Assembly (NCBI GenBank): GCA_905480645.1
Contig: CAJQRC010000001.1
Location: 74,437 to 138,436 of the forward strand
DNA: 64,000 nucleotides
Direction: 5' to 3'
Source of the DNA: an uncultured Tateyamaria sp.
GTDB lineage: Bacteria > Pseudomonadota > Alphaproteobacteria > Rhodobacterales > Rhodobacteraceae
The notes beneath the pieces were generated by a model. It was not told where the DNA came from and did no database searches. It saw only the letters and a list, made by a program, of their open reading frames with translations. Shown in pieces: positions 58,068 to 64,000 of this stretch. How positions within the stretch are numbered: the first letter of the stretch is position 1; every line of letters starts with the position of its first letter. The position numbers were made by a program, and so were the translations under genes.

Positions 58068-59318
58068 TTAAATTGGTAGTTGTGTATATTTTTTTAACTC
58101 AGCTCTGGCCACCTGTCGTCGGTGAACTGCATCTGGGCCATCGGCAAGTCGGAGAGTGCGCTGGTGTGTCCAAGCATGCGCCAAAGGTGTATCCTGGCTT
58201 ATTCCCTGACCACCGTGCATTTGCACGGCTTCATCAATTACTTTCAGGGAAACCCGCGGCGCAACTACCTTGATTTGACTAATCCATGGTGCTGCTGCCC
58301 GCGCATCCCCCTGATCCATCATCCATGCAGCTTTGAGGCACAATAGACGCGCCATTTCAATCTCCATACGCGCCTCAGCAATAATATCATAATTGGCTCC
58401 AAGCTGAGCCAAGAGTTTGCCAAAAGCTTCCTTAGCCAACGAGCGTCGACACATCAATTCAAGGGCTGCTTCAGCCTGCCCAATGGCTCTCATGCAGTGA
58501 TGTATTCGGCCTGGCCCGAGACGACCCTGCGAAATCTCAAATCCACGGCCTTCGCCCAGCAAAATATTTTCAATTGGTACACGAACATTGCTAAAACGGA
58601 TATGCATATGGCCATGCGGTGCATCATCATGACCATAGACCAACATAGGACGTAGAACTTCTATTCCTTCTGAATTAGCAGGCACAACAATCATCGATTG
58701 CCGCTTGTGTTTGGGCAATTGATCACCACCGGTTTTAACCATTACTATATAAACCTTACAGCGCGGGTCACCGGCTCCAGAAGCCCAATACTTTTCACCA
58801 CTTAGCAGATAGTCATTACCATCACGGACACAAGACATTGAAATATTAGTTGCATCAGATGAAGCCACATCTGGTTCAGTCATCAAGTATGCGGAACGAA
58901 TTCTCCCCTCAAGTAAAGGAAGCAGCCAATCTTGCTTCATTCCCTCAGTACCATAACGCTCGAAAACTTCCATATTACCTGTGTCTGGAGCTGAGCAATT
59001 GAAAGTTTCCGCCCCAAGAGGTGTTCTCCCCATTTCCTCCGCAAAGTGCGCATATTCTACAGTGCTAAGTCCAAACCCCCTGTCACTGTCTGTCAGCCAC
59101 AAGTTCCAGAGGCCTGCAGCTTTTGCTTTATCTTTCAAGCCTTCGAGTATATTTGTTTGGCGCTTTGTATAAAGCCAACGATTACCTTTACCGACTTCAG
59201 CAGCATATTCTTCTTCCATCGGAAGGATGTCTTCACGGATCATTGTAGATACTCGATCCAATAGACTACGATTTTTCTCTCGTATGCCAAAGCTCATGTT
59301 CATAAATTTCTTATCCAT
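58068..59318 (-). CDS. Acyl-CoA dehydrogenase family protein (ACAD10/11-like)
   Basis: A 416-residue flavoenzyme that would oxidise an acyl-CoA at the alpha-beta position. Signatures are AYLMTEPDVASSDATNISMS and GEKYWASGAGDP, then the C-terminal VIDEAVQMHGGQGISQDTPL. The sequence around GHMHIRFSNVRVPIENILLGEGRGFEISQGRLGPGRIHH (split by domain boundaries) is like the ACAD10/11 branch rather than short-chain types. ATG 59318 is preferred to 59342 because GAGG lies eight bases ahead. It stands alone. The substrate is unknown. It could use the branched acyl-CoA made available by the racemase-like gene elsewhere in the window, but this is only a guess. Confidence 0.88.
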   Translation of the reverse strand: MDKKFMNMSFGIREKNRSLLDRVSTMIREDILPMEEEYAAEVGKGNRWLYTKRQTNILEGLKDKAKAAGLWNLWLTDSDRGFGLSTVEYAHFAEEMGRTPLGAETFNCSAPDTGNMEVFERYGTEGMKQDWLLPLLEGRIRSAYLMTEPDVASSDATNISMSCVRDGNDYLLSGEKYWASGAGDPRCKVYIVMVKTGGDQLPKHKRQSMIVVPANSEGIEVLRPMLVYGHDDAPHGHMHIRFSNVRVPIENILLGEGRGFEISQGRLGPGRIHHCMRAIGQAEAALELMCRRSLAKEAFGKLLAQLGANYDIIAEARMEIEMARLLCLKAAWMMDQGDARAAAPWISQIKVVAPRVSLKVIDEAVQMHGGQGISQDTPLAHAWTHQRTLRLADGPDAVHRRQVARAELKKYTQLPI

Positions 59319-59448
59319 TTCACGTCCCTCTGACTTGTGCACAGCGTGGCTTGAAATTAAACACGTGTCTACTAGGAATAGACAACCGGCGGCAATATTT
59401 TGCTGTCTTTTTTTATTTGCGATTTAGTGCGTGCAAAAGCTTACTGGA

Positions 59449-60894
59449 TCAACGAGCACATTTTAAAATTGCACTTATGTCCAAATGATTTTCCAACCAG
59501 TCAGCCAAGTCGTTTAGTACAAGATCTACGGCCTCGGCATAAATAACATTAGAACCAGTGATACCAAAACTTGCGAGCCATGCCTGACGGAAATCATCAC
59601 CACGAAAAATCCCATGCAAGTAACTGCCAACAACTCTGCCATCCAAATTTATTGCACCCTCGTTCTGACCATTAATTCGGGCAAAAGGCCTTGCACTATC
59701 AGGCCCTTTACTTCTCCCTATGTGCATCTCGTAGCCCGTAATCATGCATCCAGTCAGCACGTGACTGGCATGAGTTTCCGTAAGCCGTTTGTCATTCGTC
59801 ATTACTGTATCAATATCTAATAGGCCGAGCCCATGTGCTACCCCCGCGCGACCTTCAATGCCATCAGGATCGGTTATTGAATTACCAAGCATCTGAAAAC
59901 CACCGCAAATACCCAAAACGTGACCACCACGTCGGTAGTGCGCGCGAACGTCTTCGTCCCAGCCTTGAGCGCGCATGAACTCAAGGTCTCCCCGAGTAGA
60001 TTTACTGCCCGGCAAAATCACAACATCCGTATCAAAAGGTAATGGCTGTCCCTCATTTAACATTGTCAGTCGCACGCTTGGCTCTTGCGCCAATGGATCA
60101 AGGTCATCAAAATTTGAAATTCGGGATAGTTTTAGGCAGACGACATGCAATCCGGATCTGCGCTTTGGGGTAGAGATATCTAATGCATCTTCTGCAGGCA
60201 GTTTCCAAGCATCAGAAAACCAAGGCACGACTCCAAAACCTCGCCAACCTGTTTGTCTTTCTATCATCTGATACCCATCATCAAATAAAGTTGGGTCACC
60301 GCGAAATCTATTGATAACAAAACCTAAAACCATTGCCGCATCTTCTGGATCCATCACCACTTGCGTTCCAACAATTTGTGCTATTACGCCCCCCCTATCG
60401 ATATCGCCAACTATGATTACCGGAATATCGGCAGCACGGGCAAAACCCATGTTAGCTATATCATTTAAACGTAAGTTTATTTCGGCTGGGCTACCTGCGC
60501 CCTCTACCAAAACTAAATCATAATTAGCTTTCAATCGGTTAAAACTGTCCAATACAGCAGGCATCAATTGCTTTTTGAGCTTTGCGTAATGACGGGCTTT
60601 TACGGTTGTAATCCGCTTCCCCTGTACAACAACCTGCGAACCAAAATCAGTTTCTGGTTTTAATAAAACAGGGTTCATATCTGTATGTGGGGGTAATCCA
60701 CATGCCACCGCTTGTAATGCTTGTGCACGCCCAATTTCTCCACCATCAGCAGTCACGGCTGCGTTATTTGACATATTCTGTGGCTTAAAAGGCGCTACTG
60801 CAATCCCACGCCTTATCGCCGCTCGACATATACCTGCCAAAAGCATTGACTTGCCAACATTGGAGCCAGTGCCTTGTATCATAATGCTAGTCAT
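59449..60894 (-). CDS. cobQ: Cobyric acid synthase
   Basis: A 481-residue amidotransferase that amidates adenosylcobyrinic acid a,c-diamide at b, d, e and g positions. The N-terminal ATP-binding core has [18 protein letters not shown] and [20 protein letters not shown]. The C-terminal class I glutaminase-like domain has the nucleophile Cys in [14 protein letters not shown] and a late His in [10 protein letters not shown]. Length is typical of CobQ. It is read leftward after cobO, 137 bases apart, with no riboswitch of its own. Confidence 0.97.
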   Translation of the reverse strand: MTSIMIQGTGSNVGKSMLLAGICRAAIRRGIAVAPFKPQNMSNNAAVTADGGEIGRAQALQAVACGLPPHTDMNPVLLKPETDFGSQVVVQGKRITTVKARHYAKLKKQLMPAVLDSFNRLKANYDLVLVEGAGSPAEINLRLNDIANMGFARAADIPVIIVGDIDRGGVIAQIVGTQVVMDPEDAAMVLGFVINRFRGDPTLFDDGYQMIERQTGWRGFGVVPWFSDAWKLPAEDALDISTPKRRSGLHVVCLKLSRISNFDDLDPLAQEPSVRLTMLNEGQPLPFDTDVVILPGSKSTRGDLEFMRAQGWDEDVRAHYRRGGHVLGICGGFQMLGNSITDPDGIEGRAGVAHGLGLLDIDTVMTNDKRLTETHASHVLTGCMITGYEMHIGRSKGPDSARPFARINGQNEGAINLDGRVVGSYLHGIFRGDDFRQAWLASFGITGSNVIYAEAVDLVLNDLADWLENHLDISAILKCAR

Positions 60895-61031
60895 GAATAT
60901 ACCAAATCAGATAGAGACTTTCAGAAGTAAATTAAGGTAGTTCGTTTTTCTGCTACGGAGACCCGTCCCTGTCTTTTCGAGTTGCGAGAATGAAGCCTTT
61001 TTTGAGTTATGCTAGAGAAATATTTCTGCAA

Positions 61032-61640
61032 CTAATACTCGACACCCTTCTGCGCTTTTATACCCTCTTTAAACGGATGTTTTATAAGTGACATTTCTGT
61101 GACCAAGTCAGCTGCCTCAATTAATTCATCTTTAGCATTCCGACCAGTTAAAACCACATGTGTCATTGGTGGTTTGTGTTGAAGTAAAAAATCTACAACC
61201 TCATCAATTTCAAGGTAGCCATAGCGCAAAGCGATGTTGATTTCATCAAGAAGAACAAACCTTATATTTGGATCCAAAATCTGCTCTTTAGCAATTTTCC
61301 ATCCATTTTGGGCAGCAGCTACGTCTCGTTCACGGTCTTGCGTCTCCCATGTAAAGCCCTCCCCAGAAACGAAAAAACGACATTCATCAGCAAAACGTTC
61401 TCTCAAGAATTTCTTTTCTCCAGTAATCCAATTTCCTTTTATAAATTGAACAACAGCACAAGGTATTTCGTGTGAAATACAGCGGATGATCATTCCAAAC
61501 CCAGAAGACGATTTACCCTTGCCCATACCAGTGTGAACAACGATCAGACCTTTTTGCTCAGTTTTAGTTTCCATCATCTTATCGCGGGCAGCCTTGATCT
61601 TCTTCATCTTAGCATTGTGGCGGGCGGTGACTTCGTCCAT
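61032..61640 (-). CDS. cobO: Cob(I)yrinic acid a,c-diamide adenosyltransferase (CobO/BtuR type)
   Basis: A 202-residue corrinoid adenosyltransferase that puts the adenosyl group on cobalt. The P-loop IVVHTGMGKGKSSSGFGM is near residue 37, then VVQFIKGNW and LLDEINIALRYGYL. ATG 61640 (MDEVTARHN) is used because GGGAG precedes it by six bases; the frame also reads on to 61661. It is followed by cobQ. The cobalamin riboswitch begins about 110 bases to the right but on the other strand, so it does not lie in this mRNA. Confidence 0.96.
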   Translation of the reverse strand: MDEVTARHNAKMKKIKAARDKMMETKTEQKGLIVVHTGMGKGKSSSGFGMIIRCISHEIPCAVVQFIKGNWITGEKKFLRERFADECRFFVSGEGFTWETQDRERDVAAAQNGWKIAKEQILDPNIRFVLLDEINIALRYGYLEIDEVVDFLLQHKPPMTHVVLTGRNAKDELIEAADLVTEMSLIKHPFKEGIKAQKGVEY

Positions 61641-61747
61641 CGGGAGCTCCCTGTGTATCAAGTTTTAACTAGTTTGTGCCACGCAAATAAGATTGATACC
61701 AGAGCATATGAAATACTTGACAGCAACGGGCCTGACGCCCACTAAAG

Positions 61748-61946
61748 AATTGTTGGTGCCCTTACTTTTGTTTGGGTGAAAAGGGAATGCACGCCAAGGT
61801 TATTTGATTAGGTAATTTTGGAACTGCAGCCGCCCCCGCGACCGTGACCGGAGAGGAACCTCCTGTGCCACTGGCTATAAAGCTGGGAAGGCGGAGGTGC
61901 CGACAGAGCGCAAGCTCTTGCATCCGTAAGCCGGGAGACCTGCCAA
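61748..61946 (+). promoter_or_regulatory. Cobalamin (B12) riboswitch
   Basis: The conserved elements of the class occur in order on the plus strand: GGTGCC (61755-61760), GGTGAAAAGGGAA (61775-61787), GCCGCCCCCGCGACCGT (about 61829-61845), the B12 box GCCACTG (61867-61873), GGGAAGGC (61885-61892), then AGCCGGGAGACCTGCC closing near 61944. A CCGGA/TCCGG hairpin just downstream (about 61964-61981) could belong to the expression platform, but without a T-run, so control is more likely at translation. It would switch off DUF1636-cobW-cobN when adenosylcobalamin is plentiful. Confidence 0.95.
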
Positions 61947-62039
61947 CATATAGACGATTGAAACCGGACGGGGTGCTCCGGGTGTCGGGTGTTGCGATAC
62001 TGCCATCCCGCCATTTTCCCCGCCATACAGGAACGCATA

Positions 62040-62414
62040 ATGAATAAACTTTCTCCGGTTGAGCTCTTAGTTTGTGTAAAATGCAGGCGGGACACTGCAG
62101 CTCTAAAAGATGGCACTAGGCCGGGAGCAATGTTACATGCGCAATTGGTCAAAAAAGGCGTGCCAGATGGCGTCACCCTTAAGGCTGTTGAATGCTTATC
62201 TAACTGCTCATCAGGATGTTCAATCGCATTACGTGGCGGTTCTGCACGTTGGACCTATGTCTATGGAAATCTAATTGAGGGCAGGCATGTAGAAATTATA
62301 ATTGATGGTGTAACCGCCTACTTTGAAACTGAAAATGGCTTAGTACCTTGGCGGGCACGATCCGAGCATTTTCGTAAAAATTGCGTTGCCCGTATTCCCC
62401 CACAGGAGTTTTAA
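62040..62414 (+). CDS. DUF1636 family metal-binding protein
   Basis: A 124-residue DUF1636 protein with a ferredoxin-like Cys pattern: VCVKCRRD, then AVECLSNCSSGCSIAL. The Cys pairs suggest a metal or iron-sulfur site. The family is regularly encoded between a cobalamin riboswitch and cobW/cobN in alphaproteobacteria, so a role in cobalt delivery or redox is likely but not established. The ATG at 62040 is chosen over 61989 because a CAGGAACGC ribosome site precedes it and the extra N-terminus is non-conserved. First gene of the riboswitch-controlled operon, 4 bases before cobW. Confidence 0.85.
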   Translation: MNKLSPVELLVCVKCRRDTAALKDGTRPGAMLHAQLVKKGVPDGVTLKAVECLSNCSSGCSIALRGGSARWTYVYGNLIEGRHVEIIIDGVTAYFETENGLVPWRARSEHFRKNCVARIPPQEF

Positions 62415-62418
62415 TTGC

Positions 62419-63495
62419 ATGATACCGTCAAACAATATCACTAGCCTAAAAAAAATACCTGTCACCGTGATTACTGGCTTTCTTGGATCAGGCAAAACTA
62501 CTTTGGTTCGGCATTTGATGCAAAATCCACAAGGTAAACGCTTGGCCATTATAGTTAATGAGTTCGGAGACGTTGGGGTTGACGGCGAAATCTTGAAAAC
62601 ATGCGCAATTCCAGATTGCCCAGAAGAAAATATTCTAGAACTCGCCAATGGTTGCATCTGTTGTACTGTGGCAGACGACTTTATTCCTACCATCGAGACT
62701 TTGATGGCTATTAGGCCGCAGCCAGAGCATATTCTTATTGAGACTTCAGGGCTTGCATTACCTAAACCATTGTTAAAAGCTTTTGATTGGCCAGATATCC
62801 GCAGCAAAATAACAGTTGATGGTGTAATTGCTTTGGCGGATGCTGAAGCGGTAGCAGCAGGTCGCTTTGCCCCTGACATTACTGCAGTGAACGCCCAACG
62901 CCTAGCAGACGAAAGCATTGATCATGAAACTCCACTATCAGAAGTATTTGAGGACCAAATTAGTTGTGCAGATATTATCCTGCTGACTAAAGCTGACCTC
63001 TCTGGGCCGGAAGGCGTTGCCAAGGCTAGGGCAGTGATAAATAAATTATCACCAAGGCCCGTTCCTGTTGTAGAAGTGTCTGAGGGAGTGATTGATCCCC
63101 GCGTGCTTTTAGGTCTTGAAGCAGCCGCTGAGAATGATATCGACTCTCGTCCAAGTCACCATGATGGCCACGACGATCATGAGCACGACGACTTTGCCAG
63201 TGTGATAATTAATATTCAGGAGATTACTGAACCAGCTGAATTAATTGATCGTATCGAAATGCTGGTAAAAACACAGAATATTTTACGGATTAAGGGATAT
63301 GCATCGGTTCAAAACAAGCCAATGCGTTTGTTAGTTCAGGCGGTAGGCTCTAGAGTGCGCCATCAGTATGATAGGCCATGGATGCCCCATGAGGATCGTC
63401 AAGGTCAGTTAGTTGTGATTGCTGAGCATGACGATGTTAATGAGATAGCTATCCAAAAAGCATTGACGGACTCTTCGCAAGTTACAATCAAATAA
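62419..63495 (+). CDS. cobW: CobW-family GTPase metallochaperone
   Basis: A 358-residue G3E-family GTPase, proposed to load cobalt onto CobN in the aerobic cobalamin pathway. The P-loop is VTVITGFLGSGKTTLVRHLM, the metal motif is ELANGCICCTVADDF (C-x-C-C), the switch is VNEFGDVGVDG, and LLTKADL supplies base specificity. A His/Asp-rich stretch near residue 250 (SHHDGHDDHEHDD) is typical of metal-storing CobW. Start ATG 62419 follows CAGGAG. It lies between DUF1636 and cobN in the same operon. Confidence 0.96.
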   Translation: MIPSNNITSLKKIPVTVITGFLGSGKTTLVRHLMQNPQGKRLAIIVNEFGDVGVDGEILKTCAIPDCPEENILELANGCICCTVADDFIPTIETLMAIRPQPEHILIETSGLALPKPLLKAFDWPDIRSKITVDGVIALADAEAVAAGRFAPDITAVNAQRLADESIDHETPLSEVFEDQISCADIILLTKADLSGPEGVAKARAVINKLSPRPVPVVEVSEGVIDPRVLLGLEAAAENDIDSRPSHHDGHDDHEHDDFASVIINIQEITEPAELIDRIEMLVKTQNILRIKGYASVQNKPMRLLVQAVGSRVRHQYDRPWMPHEDRQGQLVVIAEHDDVNEIAIQKALTDSSQVTIK

Positions 63496-63508
63496 CAGGT
63501 ATACTGCA

Positions 63509-64000
63509 ATGCATGTTGTATTTCGCGAAAGCCACGGCTTAGAGGAAAATGAGACCCCAACTGATCTGCGGCAAACGCCCGCCGATCTTATAGTGTTATC
63601 CTACTCTGACAGTGACCTCGGGGCCTTTGCAGCAGCTTTCCACCGCGGAGGTGGGGCCAAAAAAATGCCAAGTTTACGGTTGGCCAACATCATAAGTCTT
63701 AAGCATCCGTTATCAATCGATACCTACATAGAGCAAACCCTTTCAGAAGCTCAGGGTGTTTTAATCCGGCTTATTGGTGGAGTTCCTTACTGGTCATACG
63801 GGCTACAGCAAGTAGCATCTGTTTGCCGGTCTAAGGGCATAGCTTTGGCCGTATTGCCTGCGGATGGACGAACTGACACAAGACTGGACGAGATCTCCAC
63901 ACTGCCGGTCAGCACTTTACGTCGACTGACACAACTGTGTGATACTGGTGGCGCCGTGGCAGCGCAGTCTGCTCTGGCACAAATGGCTCTCGCTTCAGGG
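63509..64000 (+). CDS. cobN: Cobaltochelatase subunit CobN, N-terminal part (cut by window end)
   Basis: The first 164 codons of cobN, the large subunit of the ATP-dependent cobaltochelatase that inserts cobalt into hydrogenobyrinic acid a,c-diamide. It starts MHVVFRESHGLEENETPTDL and continues PADLIVLSYSDSDLGAFAAA, PLSIDTYIEQTLSEAQGVLI and RLIGGVPYWSYGLQQVAS, all characteristic of CobN. The frame is open to the end of the window; the full protein should be about 1,250 residues. It is 13 bases after the cobW stop, under the same riboswitch. Confidence 0.95.
   Translation, partial: MHVVFRESHGLEENETPTDLRQTPADLIVLSYSDSDLGAFAAAFHRGGGAKKMPSLRLANIISLKHPLSIDTYIEQTLSEAQGVLIRLIGGVPYWSYGLQQVASVCRSKGIALAVLPADGRTDTRLDEISTLPVSTLRRLTQLCDTGGAVAAQSALAQMALASG

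Noticed and set aside
1-64000. CRISPR array, defence system or biosynthetic cluster
   Set aside because: No spaced direct repeats, cas-like genes, restriction or toxin-antitoxin pairs, or NRPS/PKS domains were seen; the only RNA-guided nuclease relative is the dead tnpB.

Overview
The window looks like chromosome of a marine alphaproteobacterium, most likely a lower-GC member of the Rhodobacterales (Roseobacter lineage). This is inferred from gene content and order: ruvC-ruvA-ruvB next to ybgC-tolQRAB-pal-cpoB-tilS-ftsH, hom-glpX-recJ-tRNA-Glu, DUF484-xerC, fsa divergent from priA, phosphatidylcholine synthase, MmcB, TRAP transporters, and aerobic-type cobN/cobO/cobQ/cobW. No similarity search was run.

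Layout. 0-2.2 kb: the end of a class 3 lipase-like gene and two TIM-barrel sugar isomerase/epimerase-like genes that overlap at a TTGA. 2.3-6.5 kb: an RND efflux pump (adaptor plus permease), minus strand. 6.7-9.9 kb: a TRAP uptake system (dctP, intercistronic hairpin, dctQ, dctM). 10.5-12.5 kb: acetyl-CoA synthetase. 12.6-14.9 kb: an FAD monooxygenase and an alpha-methylacyl-CoA racemase-like gene. 15.1-16.7 kb: a decayed IS200/IS605 element with divergent broken tnpA and tnpB. 17.2-21 kb: a LysE exporter, MmcB, an unexplained GC-rich palindrome-containing island (about 19.05-19.31 kb), pirin, and a TetR regulator with a palindromic operator candidate. 21-25.6 kb: small lipoprotein, hom, glpX, recJ. 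25.7 kb: tRNA-Glu(UUC), followed by a small decayed accessory patch with two unknown small genes and an IS481-type transposase fragment. 27-29.9 kb: HAD phosphatase, DUF3572, DUF983, NUDIX. 29.9-42 kb: a nearly continuous minus-strand housekeeping block for envelope integrity (Tol-Pal), Holliday-junction processing (RuvABC), TilS and FtsH. 42-60 kb: DUF1127, prmA, MFS, pcs, xerC, fsa, priA, ileS, YcjF/YcjX, truA and an acyl-CoA dehydrogenase. 59.4-64 kb: a cobalamin region in which cobO and cobQ run leftward while a cobalamin riboswitch precedes a rightward DUF1636-cobW-cobN operon, cut by the window end.

How the genes work together. The cobalamin block covers cobalt insertion (CobN), adenosylation (CobO), amidation (CobQ) and metal handling (CobW, DUF1636), with B12 feedback on the right-hand operon only. 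Tol-Pal and RuvABC form the conserved backbone. Most of the window is ordinary core genome. The least explained piece of DNA is the 260-bp island between mmcB and pirin. No CRISPR array, prophage or obvious defence system was seen.
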